From NCBI GenBank assembly GCA_946811695.1, contig OX328127.1, forward strand, positions 48,933,774-48,997,773: 64,000 nt of DNA. The letters are read 5' to 3'. The notes under the pieces were generated by a model. That model was not told the origin of the DNA, did not search any database, and saw nothing but the letters and a program-made list of their open reading frames with translations. The stretch is from Gonocerus acuteangulatus. Lineage: Eukaryota; Arthropoda; Insecta; Hemiptera; Coreidae. Below, piece by piece: positions 23,901 to 34,936 of this stretch (its first letter is position 1; every line of letters starts with the position of its first letter). Both the position numbers and the translations under genes were made by a program.

Positions 23901-24964
23901 GCACCCATTTGGCATCTTGCAGTTTTTACAGTGGTTGTAGCTCGTAAATTGTATATAAAGTTTTCTTCGAAAAAATGTTCACTTATTAATTCCTTTTGGA
24001 TTACAGGGGGCGTTTTATTACATTTTTTTTAATTATATTATTTTATGTTAGTGCATAAGTGATAGAAAATGCTGTATGAATTTGAGATTTTTTTTTTTTT
24101 TTTTTTTTTTGCCCAGCTTATCACTGCAAAAACGGTTCCTAGCGTATGAAATAATAAAAGATATGCAATTAACCCTTTAGAAACGAATGTACTAATATTT
24201 TTGTGTAAAATATTATTTGGAAAACCTACTCACTGAAAATCGTCAGTAAGTAATGACGTCAGTAACTGCTATACACATGACGGCGAGAAACACCAATCTC
24301 AGGAGATAAGGATAACTTACTTTCTTCTTGAAAGAACCTTTATGAGAAGATAATATCCCTATAAAGATACTTAAAAAAGAAAACTGAAATTGTACACAAC
24401 GCATAAGAAGAAATGGGAAAGAGAAGAGATAAAACGGAGATATCAGCGAAAAGAATGGATTGGTAGCTAGCTATCTCCGAGTGAAATAGCAGCTCGCTTT
24501 TATCAGTTCAAGATATCAGTCGCGATAAAATAACATCCATGCGTCTTTCAACGTTCTACATCGGCAGGTTTATCATTCGTAATCAAACCTTTATCAATTT
24601 TACATGCCGTGTTCATGTATTCTCATCGAGACTAAAGAGTCTAACAAATGTTTCTATTTAATATTCCAAATCTGTTACAAACGCTTGTATTGTGAGACTG
24701 AAATTCATTTTCAGCTATAGAAATTAAGAGAATGTACGAGGAGTTTTTAGTTAAAAAAAGTTTATTTCACTCTTTTACACGTTTGAATCGGCGACAATAC
24801 TCGTCAGTTCTTCCGGATTGCCCCAACGCGTCGACGTTATAAGCGGGTTTTCCATACAATAGGGGACGCTAACATGAGACAATTTATCGATGGTGCTAAT
24901 GACCAAGCAGTTGGTGCAACAAAACACATAAAAATACATAAATTAACTAGTTCTTGCTAGTAAT
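20913..24964. other. Gene-free stretch with repeat fragments
   Basis: About 21640-21860 is another fragment of family X ('gaatttttgaaaaatgtcttc' region). About 23340-23380 matches the 3' tail of the tRNA-SINE seen at 26.2 kb ('gcgctaatg-c-gagatgt-gatgcgcc' plus A run). A 26-T run lies near 24087-24112. No gene recognised. Confidence 0.45.
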
Positions 24965-26582
24965 CTAGGCGCACGGTAGTGCGCCAGGCCAAGTTCCGGC
25001 CTAAGCATACTGTATGTATATTACAGGTCTTTGAGCCGTTTTTTACCCTCTCATAACTTTCAACCAGGTAAAGATAAAGGTATTAAATTTTACACAGGTA
25101 TTATACTACTACATTTGAGTAAAACTGGAAATTGTCATAATTCTACATCGAATAGTTTCTGAGATATCGATCGAGCGATCGAAAATCGGGATTTATAGGA
25201 CTCACTCACTGACTCATCAAAATTATTAGGCACTTCCCATGATGCTAGAGACTTGAAATTTTGCAAGATGATAGATATAAGGGTGTTATTAAAGGAAAAA
25301 ATCGAAATCCTGAAAAGTTGTGTTTGACTCCGCTTCCGGGTGGGGGTGTGCCAGTTTTGTACTTCCTTCGGAAACCCATCATTCCGTCCGAAACCCAAGA
25401 TGTGGGGTATCAAATGAATCGTCTCGGTATGAAGAGCCTATATTTGATGTTTTAAAAAACAATTAGACACATAAAGGCTCGGTCAAAATCTTATACCAGC
25501 TGTCTGTCACACCGTTTGGCCTATTTTGACCAAACTTGGCACGCATGTAGGTCTTGATACGGGAGTGTCATATTACCTGTGACGGTTTGTAGTTTTTGTT
25601 CCATCGGAAAGCCATTATTCCTTCTGAAACCCATCATGTGGGGTATCAAATGAAGCGTCTTGGTAAGGAGAACCTATATTTGATGTTTTAAGAAACATTT
25701 CGACGCATCTTAACAACAAGAGTTGTGACTTCTTTCTTAAATGTAGTAAATAAAGTCGTAGGGGTTAACTGCATAATATACTTGAAAGCAGATACTAATT
25801 TTTTCAAAGTCGAGCCATCTAAATTAAAAAGTTTAGGATCACAAACCCAAAATGTATCGTCTTTGTTCTTATCTTTTTCTTGAAGGCCACTTCCCCACTA
25901 CACTTTCCCTATTGTGATCTTTATCCTTGGGATAAGGTTCCTGTGTGTAATAGTTTAGTTAAGAGTGCAATCAATTTGTCCTCTAGAGTAATGTCATCTG
26001 GAAGAGCTTCTAACTTTTCTAGTCTAGTGATTAGATGTATGTAGGTTGATTATTGGTATCAAATATAAAGCAAAAAAGAGGACTTTATGCAGAATCCAAA
26101 GACCCTGGTTTTATATGAAGTACAAAAGCCAGTAGCTATGCGGCAACTAAATTTTAATTAATACTTAGAAAAAAGGGGTCTCCCGTGTTCTAATGGCTAG
26201 CGCCTTGGATTCATAAGCGGGAGATGGTGGGTTCGATTCCCAACCTCCGGCAGGAATTTTCTCATCCCACGGCTCGCGCTAATCCCATCGGATGTCGGCG
26301 CTAATGTCCTAGATGTAGATGCGCCGTAAAAGAGAAAAAAAAAAACTTAGAAAAAAGTAATGAGATCCCCAAAAAAAACATAAATGTGAAATAGAGGAGG
26401 ATCCCCAAAATTATCCCCTCCTAAAACCCCCCAAAAACGCCTTACCATCCTACACTCAAAAAAAGTAGTATGAGTTAGTGTATTAAGTGCACCATATTTT
26501 CAACCAAAAATATTTGCCAATACAAGAGATGATACAAGAAAGAAATGTCCAAGTTCATTACTTGGAAGACCTCATAGTTACT
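24965..26582 (-). mobile_element. Helitron-like non-autonomous element, copy 1
   Basis: The left end has a perfect hairpin GGCGCAC-GGTA-GTGCGCC (24968-24985). Read on the minus strand it ends CTAG, like a Helitron 3' terminus. The body is shared in order with copy 2 (40.8-46.0 kb): the 'actcactgactcatcaaaattattagg' region, the 'aaacccatcatgtggggtatcaaatga' repeats, a decayed coding-like segment (25740-26030) and the final 'gaagacctcatagttact'. No Rep/helicase is present. The class is inferred from the terminus only. Confidence 0.55.
26176..26344 (+). mobile_element. tRNA-derived SINE (SINE1), full copy
   Basis: The head contains an A-box (TGGCTAGCGCC context) and a B-box (GGTTCGATTCC). The tail reads '-GGATGTCGGCGCTAATG-' and ends in an A run. 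A 13-bp target duplication ACTTAGAAAAAAG flanks it (26163-26175 and 26345-26357). It sits in the Helitron-like copy 1; the empty site is visible in copy 2 near 45582. Confidence 0.88.
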
Positions 26583-27512
26583 GTCCACTTACAACGATTT
26601 CCTAAACGTTTTCCAGATATTTATGAATTGAGTTATGTAGTCAACCTCAAACCGGAAGGGAAACGCTCTAACAGAAAAGGCATCATCCATATCCTGGCTA
26701 TAAATTCATGTTAAGAATTGGATAAACCGACCCAAAATTCTGTGTTATGCATGAGTGGACGTTAAAATTTAGATAAATAAACATTTTCGTGTAGTCTTCC
26801 ATTCGTGGTGTTTCGATCTGATAATGTGTGCGAATATCTGCATGTCTGTATGTACATAAATATATGATGAATATAACTTTATCGAAGTAACTGAAATATA
26901 AAAGAAGAAAGAAAAATCAAATGAATTTTCTAAGAAAAGCATGAAACATGCAGAATAAACCTGGTTTCTATGTGGTTACTACAAGGAGGAAATCGAGTTG
27001 AATAATTCCCATCGTTTCATCAGGTAATCTATGATCCGAATGTTGGGAATAGATTAATTTATGGCAAAATAATTATGAATATACCCTAACCTTACCAGGG
27101 AGAGGAGGAGCTAACAAGCCTAGACTTTGGTAATTGGAGAGAATTATCGTCGTAACGAGGCACTGGAAAAACCTCTATTACCGAAAGGACATGTTAAAAC
27201 AGCCCATTTACTGCCTGGGAAACCCATTCAGGTTTATTTTAGTAATTCGTCATTAATGACGTCAAATTAATTACATATTTGCCTAAGCATCATCTCACTA
27301 ACAATTTACTCAAAATTGTTCCCGTCTTTACGAAGATAGAACATAGAGATAGAATGCTCCCGAAATTGGTGGGAATTTTCATAAAGCCATTAAGAAGTTT
27401 TTTTTTTCTAAACAAGCAAAATGGGCCTTAATAAGGGAAGTGCTGTTGGAAATAACCAAACGGAAAACAGAAACGAGCTAGTTAGTACAGAGGAGCCTTA
27501 AATTAAAAAAAT
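26583..27512. other. Gene-free stretch
   Basis: About 26718-26785 matches the 3' tail of the second SINE family (54.5 kb): 'cccaaaattc', then 'ggacgttaaaattta' and A-rich end. Nothing else recognised. Confidence 0.45.
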
Positions 27513-27518
27513 ACTTAA

Positions 27519-27574
<56 letters not shown>

Positions 27575-27969
27575 TAATACGTTTATTTAACATCTGTACA
27601 TTAGTTGGAGTACATTAGTTTGGAGAGTACATTAGTTAAGTTTGCTCTCAGATATAAATAATGATTATATACAGAAATAGAGTTGAATTACAAAAGAAAT
27701 AAAAAACAAATAAGCAAATAAATAAAAAATAAAATAAAAATAAAAAAAGAAAGAAAAAGTACATAAAAACAAAACAAACAAAAACAATGATTAGGAAATA
27801 ATAATACTTTTGGAAGGAGCCAATCAATACTGGCACTTCCTACTTAGAATAATGTTTTGTTCATTCAGTTAATTGATCACGAGGCTTCTAGGCGGGTGTT
27901 TGGGTTGAGTTTGGGAGGAAAGTGTTTGTGCTCTAGGATTGGGATGGAAGGACAGTTTGGAATGAAAGG

Positions 27970-28979
27970 TTAGGAGCGGGATTTTGCCAGTTCTTGTACG
28001 AAAGGGATGTTGATCTCACTATGAAGAGTTTTATTGGAAACATAGAAAGGAGCATTAACTATTTTGCGGAGGACTTTGGATTGGAATGCCTGTATTCTCT
28101 GTATGTTAGAAGTTTTAGTTGTTCCCCAGAGTTCAAGTCCGTAAGTCCAAATAGGTCGGATTATGGTTTTGAAAATAATGAGTTTGTTGTGTATTGTCAG
28201 TTTTGATGAAGGTCCCAGTAGTCGTCGTAAGAGTCCAGATCTCCTGTTCAGTTCCTGTCTCTTCAGTCGGGTGTGTGGGTTCCAGGTGAGTCTACTGTCC
28301 AGTAATAACCCCAGGTAGCGCACCTCGTTGGATATGGAGAGTTCGTGGCTGAATATGACGACTGGAGGGCAGGTTCTCTTATTGAGGGTGAATGTGATTT
28401 GGCAGCATTTCTCAGGATTCACCTTTATTTTCCACTTGTTGCACCAGTGCTCGACAGATTCCAGATGTTCTTGTAGATTACAGGAAGCAGTTACGGGATC
28501 AGGAGAGCAGGAAAATATGGCTGTCTCATCAGCATAGGTAGTTAAGTGGGTGCTGGGGTGGGTAGGGATGTCTGCGGCGTATAAAAGGTAGAGGAGAGGA
28601 CCAAGAATACTTCCCTGTGGTACTCCGGAGGAAACGGGATGGGAACTAGACAATGCGGAACCGGATCTTACTTGGAAGGAGCGGTTAGATAGATAGGATT
28701 GCAGGATTAGGAAATATGTGTGAGGAAGTATGCGCTTTACTTTGTATAACAACCCCGGGTGCCAAACACGATCGAACGCTTGGGCGACGTCGAGAAAGGC
28801 ACTCGTGCAGTAGTTTCTACTTTCAAGCGCGTGGGATATGGTGTCAACAACGCTGAAGCATGGTTGAATGCTGAAGGACGAAAACCAAACTGGTGATCTG
28901 GTAAGGAATTTGGAGGGATCGTGGACAGAATTCTTTTAAGGAGAAGTTTTTCAAATATCTTGGATATAATTGGGAGCAA
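27970..28979 (-). pseudogene. RT domain of the Jockey-type LINE, frameshifted
   Basis: Two overlapping frames (28979-28737, then 28752-27970) carry consecutive RT parts. The first has the LLPIISKIFEKLLLKRI and FGFR region. The second has SSGVPQGSILGPLLY, then YADET at the active site, then the WCNKWKIKVNPEKC and LGLLLDSRLTW motifs typical of Jockey-type RTs. The usual YADDT is YADET here (codon GAG at 28525-28527), which would abolish metal binding. The C-terminal end 'AKSRS' precedes about 400 bp of 3' UTR before the tail. Confidence 0.85.
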
Positions 28980-29463
28980 ACTGATAGGGCGATAGGATGA
29001 TGGATTCTTGGGAGATTTCTGAGGTTTATGTATAAGGATTATTATCGAATGTTTCCATGGATTTGGGAAGTGGGTAGTTCGTAGGATTGAATTAAATATG
29101 TAGGTGAGGAAAATAATTGCTTTGTGAGGTAGATTTTTTAGGATTAGGGCTGTTATAAGGTCGTAACCGGGAGATTTTCTTGGGAGGTGTCTGATAATGT
29201 ATTTAACTTCGGCAGGATGGAATGCTTTAGGAGGAACGGAGAGTGGAAGAGGGCTATTCAGGTAATCTTGTATTTCTAGGTCTTGGGAGGAGCTGGTTTC
29301 TGGATGAGGGGAAAAAGTAGATTCCTTATGGGAAGCGAATAGTTCGGCTTTATCTTCATCACTTCTAGCCCAAGTTCCGTCGCTGCTGAAATTTTAGGAT
29401 TTTACGGGTTGCTTGCCAGAGAGAGTTGTCTTCGGTGATGAGTGATTGGAGGTATTCATTGAT

Positions 29464-30481
29464 TCAGATCGGAATTCTGATAAGGCGGATAAGGAGGCGA
29501 GTAAGTCGATTGAAGGAAGTGTGGTCGGATGGGTAAAGAGACCTATGCCAGCGAGCCCTTGCTTGGCGCTTAGCTGGCAAGAGGTTAAGGATGTGGTCTG
29601 GGAGTTGAGGCTTAGGGTGTAAAGGAAGACGAGTTCTTGGCCTGCTTGAGCTCAGAGCACTGTCTTGTATGGCTTTTGTGAACATCAAAACAGCCTCATC
29701 CACGTCGGATGAAGTTTTCAAGGGAACATTGAGATCTATGAGTTGAGAGAGTTGTTGACGAAACAACTCCCAGTTCATAGGCCCATAGGAGGGTGTGAGA
29801 GTGGGATTGCTGGAGCGTGGTAGAGATGGCTGAGTGATCGGATGAGAGTTCAAGCAGTGACTGAACCGAGTATGATATTCCTCGTAGGCCAGAAATGATG
29901 AAGAAATCGACAAGGTCGGGAGTGCGAGAGGGATCGGTTGGCCAATATGTAGGAGAATCAGAGGAAATGTTGTCATAATTTTGGGATTGAAGGATGTTGT
30001 AAAGAATTCTGCCACGAGGATTGGTAAGTCGACTTCCCCATCTGGGATGTTTCGCATTGAAATCAGCCCCAATGAGAAAGAGAGGACCAAAGGATTGGAA
30101 TAGAGTGAGGAATTCAGGTTGGTAAATGGTAAAATTTGGAGAGAAATACGCCGCAGAAACAATTATATTGTAGGATGAAAGGGAAAGGGAAATTGAACTT
30201 ACCTGCATGCTGTCTGTCGAAAGAGTGGAGTGCGAAAAGTGAGCAAAAGAACTTTTCACCATTACTGCTGCTCCATGCTGGGAATCGGAGGGATGATCTG
30301 CCCTGTAGCACACATCGCCTGGGATTGAGAAGTAGTTTGTGGTAAGTAGGTGTGTTTCTGTAATCAGTGCGATGTCGATGTTTCTTTCTGTAAGTAGCAG
30401 TTCAAGCTCGAGTCGTCGTGAGCTAAGTCCGTTAGCATTCCATAGGATTATGGTGAGGGAATTGGGGTTGGGAGATGTCAT
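29464..30481 (-). pseudogene. Endonuclease domain of the Jockey-type LINE, frameshifted
   Basis: Begins at the ATG at 30481, the likely native ORF2 start. APE-family motifs are seen: ILWNANGL, LITETHL, GADFNAKHPRWGS, and the closing SSDHSAI. After residue about 215 the frame is lost; the linker to RT (the PMNWELFRQQLSQLIDLNVP region) continues in the frame ending at 29464. The endonuclease nicks target DNA to prime reverse transcription. With RT also broken, the protein is not made whole. Confidence 0.85.
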
Positions 30482-30624
30482 TTAAGGAGTTTTGGAAGGA
30501 TATCTGATATTAAGGAGGTCATGAGGGAGATAAGTGGGGTTAATAAACTTTTCAATTTATTTAGGAATGAGGAAAACAAGATGAAGGGATCTTGGGGTGT
30601 AGGAGCTGGAGAAGCACTTAAAGC

Positions 30625-33398
30625 CTAAATACAGTTTTTTATCTATCATCTAGTACAGAAGAGCAGCTTTATCTATCAAAATAGTTTCACCATATTTTCT
30701 TGCAAAGGCCAAAATCTAGCAGCTCAAAGATTTGTCTTATAATATAATTTGTCGTATAAATGTTTAAACTGTACATCTGTAATCCACAGTGGATTTTAAA
30801 TAATTTTATTTTCGATAAGTATCGTCACGCAAAAGAGTACACACTCGAGTGCTTAAGAGATTAAGAACAGAAACTGCACATGCCCACGGATTCTGATGTC
30901 ATCTCCCTGATGGAACGTTAGATAAATATTTCGGCCGTTTTAGCAGTCTTATCTAGAGTCTCTCTGGAGGGCTCACAGCAGTAGGGAATACTCATAGAAT
31001 ACTTTCATAACACTTACCACTTTTCGAGGGATTATCTGATAATTTTGTTAATTACAAAGTACAACCGGATAGCACCTTACTTCCTCTCCTCATTATGAAA
31101 TATTAAAAATCAAGCTGAAACGTAGCCCACAAATACTAACTTATATTTTATAAAAAAATTAGTTTTATTCAACTATTATAACCTGATTCCGGCAGTATAC
31201 ATCTTGATATTAACAAACAATAATTATATGTATACGTTTTGTAGCCATCTGTATTTGGGTACTATATTTCCAGCCTTAAAATAAGCAAAGCGTAAATTTA
31301 TTAGGGTTGAAAAATTATCTGGTAATATTGGACGTCTAAACAGATAGCTGTATGATTTTGAACACAGCAGTTGTTGAAAGTCACCTATTTAAATAATAAT
31401 GTTGAGTCGACAATCTAAATCTTTAAGGGAGAATACTTCCACAGACACATCGCTTTAAAACGTACCGAAATTATACTGCATTCAACCACTTTTTGGAGTA
31501 GATGTGAATATTTGTCAGAGAACAATATGAGAATTGGGGCCAAATTCCCTGTAGTTTCTATTACGTTGAGAGTTGTACGTTTGGAGGCTGCCTGGGGCTC
31601 AGGAGAAGGAAGGCTAAGATAAAAGAGGTCTCGGAACACACCGCCGCGGCGCGCCGTGTGTATGGGCCGGGCGTGCAGCCCAAACCCAGCTCATGATGGC
31701 AGGCTAATAAAAGATGAAACAAAAATAAAAAGAGGTAAAAGAAAATTAAGGAGTGGAGAAGGACTGGTTACCAAGGAGTGGGGGTAAGAAAACTAGGTGC
31801 TAACCCCGCCCACCAATCACCTGGCCATTGGTGCACACCGAACTCTTCGTGTCTTCATAATTACCCTACACCACTCCACGCAACAGGTAGCCTCTCTACA
31901 CACAATCTCATCGCCGGGTAAAATGAGTGGACTTTTTGTAATCCTCCGAGAAACAAACAACCTGGGCGGAAATTAGGTGCTGTTTTATTGTCTCGTCTAG
32001 TTAAGTGGAATTCCACTTGCTTAAGAAATCGAGACAAGTACCCTTCAAGGCCAGGAGGACGGGCGAAGCGTGGAACTTGCGCAATCATTGCCCTGATACC
32101 AGGTTTCTCATGGCAGTCGAAATTAAGGGAGATAAATTTGTAGGTAGATTGATTCAATCGGATTATTAGCAGTGTCAGAATAAACATGCACCAGCTGATC
32201 TTACTTCTTATCGATAATTGTTCTTAGAAAACAGAAGAAAAATTATCGATAATATGGTCTAGATAATACTCACCTCAGAATTAGCTTTACCCAATAAGAA
32301 TGATAGTTTAATTTTCATAGTCCTTCTATTTATACACTCCAAGACTAGGCCAATAAATTTAAACTAAATCTAACAAATAATTAGTAAGAGTACCTACTCA
32401 ACAGGACTATGTGACTATATTAAGAAACATGACATCCAGCTGCCAAAGGAGAGGAAATCGTACTATGGCTCGACTTAGAATAGGTGGCTCTACCCTCACA
32501 CAAGATTATTCCATTACAAGATGGATATTTAAGGTTCTTGTACAAGGAATTTTCAGAATGTTTCAGTCAACATAGGTTTTTTTCCAAAGGATTGTTCTTG
32601 TTCAATGTATATTTTTGTTCGTCATGTTTTTGCCAAAGGAATGCTCTTGTCCATTGGATGTTCTTCTTTACTCCGTGGTCTTCTCCATGGCATGTTCACG
32701 TTCAATAGTAAAGTTACATCTCATGTATACAAAATGGCAAAAGTCACAACGACCACTAGTCTCTATCCTGTTCCTTCATCTTTTTTCCGCTTGAAGCTGA
32801 ATTGATGATCTACAGCATCCCTGCTGGGTTTTACAATGTCTAAGCCATCAAGTGGTGGTTCGACTTGATGAACGCAGCGATTGCCCCTCGAGAATAGTGA
32901 CACAGGGAGGAAAAGAGAATCCGATCCTCACTCGGAGATTGTCATTGAGATTGGAGTAGTCTGATGGCCCGCCTTTCATGGCTCCCCTTACTCCAGGACA
33001 TCTGCTGCCAGAGGAACAATGTGACGGCCCTCGTCAAGACCACATCCGTGCTCTGTCATCGGGGACAGGAACAGGGGGGGGGGGGGGGGGGGGTGATACT
33101 AACTAGTACAATTACGGAGGCAGGACATGTCAGGCTGGTTTCGGCAAGGTGTTCTCATATGGTCTTCAAAGGGAGAAATGTGAGACATTACTTAAGGGAT
33201 TCGTGTTAGATGGTTGCAAGGTGAAACCGCAAGATTTTTTTTTAATTTCATTACAGTAAAAGGAACTGATAAAATGAAATGGTAAACTACTGACTCAATG
33301 TAATTGTAAGAATTAAGATGCTTTATTATAAAATATTTTAATTCATTATCTATTATTCAAATATGGAGGGTTTTAGTGGGTTTCAGCATAAAGCAAAC
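30625..33398. other. Gene-free stretch
   Basis: No gene recognised. A GC-rich patch (about 31640-32100) has no long reading frame that I can identify. A short duplicated phrase ('ttt-ccaaaggaWtg-tcttgttcaatg' type) occurs near 32577-32660, and an 18-base G run near 33076. Confidence 0.4.
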
Positions 33399-33534
33399 GA
33401 TTCTTCTTTGTAATTATTCTTCAACTGACCATTTTCTCAATATTCATATCTTCGTGGACGGCGGAAGGTCAACAAATAAAATCTTCAACACTCATTATCA
33501 CCAACTTTATTTCATCCCTACATGTTTCACACCC

Positions 33535-33552
33535 CCATTGGTGACTCTTCAG
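33535..33552 (-). ncRNA. Hammerhead-like core, left arm
   Basis: On the minus strand: CTGAAGA (33552-33546), a short hairpin, then GAAA (33538-33535). Mirror of 33740-33767. Confidence 0.4.
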
Positions 33553-33739
33553 GGGCAAAAATTAAAAAAATAATAAAACTTACAGCCTACACCTGAGGAG
33601 GATAACCATCCACCAGTACGGCCACGTCTAGAATGATCATGGTCTGAAAGAATTCAATATGGCGAAAAATAAACAGCTGATCGATAATCGATATGTCATA
33701 CCTTTAAAAATGTTTTATTATTTTTGTAATTTTTTTCCC

Positions 33740-33767
33740 CTGAAGAGGCACCAATGGGGGTGTGAAA
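33740..33767 (+). ncRNA. Hammerhead-like core, right arm
   Basis: CTGAAGA (33740-33746), stem GCACC/GGTGT with loop AATGGG, then GAAA (33764-33767). Flanking CAT...ATG could form a short stem III, but the NUH cleavage triplet is not evident. Confidence 0.45.
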
Positions 33768-33858
33768 CATGTAGGGATGAAATAAAGTTGGTGATAATGA
33801 GTGTTGAAGATTTTATTTGTTGACCTTCCGCCGTCCACGAAGATAAGATTCTTCTTTG

Positions 33859-34763
33859 CTTCTGCGAAAAATCAAGTGGTTGTCGTTGGAAGATGTAGAA
33901 ACAGTGCTACTTGGACAGAATAATCATTTGAAAGATTATAATGCCGATTTCCAGTTATTTTATATCAGAAAATCGCTGCCCAGCAATGAGCTATGATCAT
34001 GTCGGTTTATTTTTAAAAAAGAGAAAGCTTCTGTGCATATTAATGTATATGCTAGTAGTATATATTTATTATTGTCTGTTATAATTTGAGCAATTCTGAA
34101 GTAGATACAGCAATAATAATATAAGTATGTAGAAACAAATGTCACTAAGAAAACATCTCTATATAAAAAACCCACAAAAATTCAATTATATTTTTAAAGC
34201 GGAGAGTGAAAAACAAAAACGTTTTAAAAAATAAAGAAAGCAAATTGGAAATAAGGAATACTTGAATATCGGATTGCTGGAGGACACCAACTAATGATTC
34301 CTTCTAAACCTTGATCTGTTTATTCCCTTTTCCTCCTTTATCTGATTCTGGATGTTCTCCGAGGCTGGCCATTCTTTCAGGGCCGGCATCAATGTTTCCC
34401 TGCACCCAAAACCGAACAGTATATTTCCTTTATCTGATTTTCAACGCTTTAGCTTCTATTTCGAGCACAATTAAATCGAAACCCATGGTATATAGTCTTG
34501 CAGTCTAAATGCAAATAAAGAACGAAAGAGAAACTCGTTGCTGCATTTTATTTCCCCGAACAAATAAAATAAAATAAACCGTTGAAGTTAATTTAAATCG
34601 ATTTATTTTTGCTAAGTATGAGCATACAATTTATACTACAATAACGTTAAAATAATTTGGCGGCCAACGGCCATAGCATGGTTCAACCACTAGGATGTGA
34701 ACAGTAAACCTCTCCTTGGCAGTTTGACGAATGAATTTGAAATGAAGTTTTATAGCCGCCATG
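33859..34763. other. Gene-free stretch
   Basis: No gene recognised. Near 34662 the phrase 'ggcggccaacggccatagca' resembles a 5S rRNA start and may be a fragment of another 5S-derived copy. Confidence 0.4.
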
Positions 34764-34936
34764 GCCAACGACCATTGTCACGTTGAAGATACCGGTTCCC
34801 GTTGATCATTGAACTTAAGCAACGTCGGACGTGGCCAGTACCTGAATGGGTGACCGACCCCGTGCTGTTTTGGATTATAAAAGGATAGCATCATGTAGAT
34901 AGCCCGGCGCTAATCGCTCAGGTGTAGAAAATAAAA
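34764..34936 (+). repeat. 5S rRNA-derived SINE (SINE3-type)
   Basis: 34764-34872 follows 5S rRNA: start GCCAACGACCAT, the middle AACTTAAGCAACGTCGG, then GGTGACCGACC and the end CGTGCTGT. There is a gap where the 3' helix should be, so it is not a functional 5S gene. The tail ('-CCCGGCGCTAATCGCTCAGGTGTAGA-' then A-rich) resembles the tRNA-SINE1 tail, suggesting a shared 3' module. Confidence 0.65.

Larger units (their letters stand above)
27522..30615 (-). mobile_element. Jockey-type non-LTR retrotransposon, 5'-truncated
   Basis: A minus-strand LINE with a 51-base poly(A) tail (T run 27522-27572). It is bounded by a 9-bp target duplication ACTTAAAGC at 27513-27521 and 30616-30624. It contains an APE-type endonuclease and RT in broken frames, and a little sequence upstream of the ORF2 start. 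Several frameshifts and a changed RT active site show it is dead, though the clear duplication and long tail argue for moderate age. Confidence 0.9.
33411..33846. mobile_element. Miniature palindromic PLE-type insertion
   Basis: Inverted arms at about 33446-33580 and 33710-33843 match over roughly 130 bp. A 12-bp direct repeat GATTCTTCTTTG flanks the whole (33399-33410 and 33847-33858). Each arm carries CTGAAGA-hairpin-GAAA in the order found at PLE 3' regions. The left unit has extra 3' sequence (33411-33445) that the right lacks, the same asymmetry as in the large PLE at 60.5 kb. There is no ORF. Confidence 0.6.

Noticed and set aside
25135..25413. 92-codon minus frame (MIPHILGFGRNDGFPKEVQNWH)
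   Set aside because: The phrase recurs at 41103-41384 and, in parts, near 25610 and 45050, always within the Helitron-like repeat, with frame breaks. It is repeat sequence, with no sign of selection that I can see.
26176..26260. Functional tRNA gene
   Set aside because: A and B boxes are present but acceptor arms do not pair; target duplications and a tail show a SINE.
27648..27836. 62-codon Phe/Tyr-rich minus frame
   Set aside because: Low-complexity A-rich sequence in the LINE 3' UTR read backwards.
34764..34872. Functional 5S rRNA gene
   Set aside because: The 3' closing helix is missing and the sequence runs into a SINE tail.
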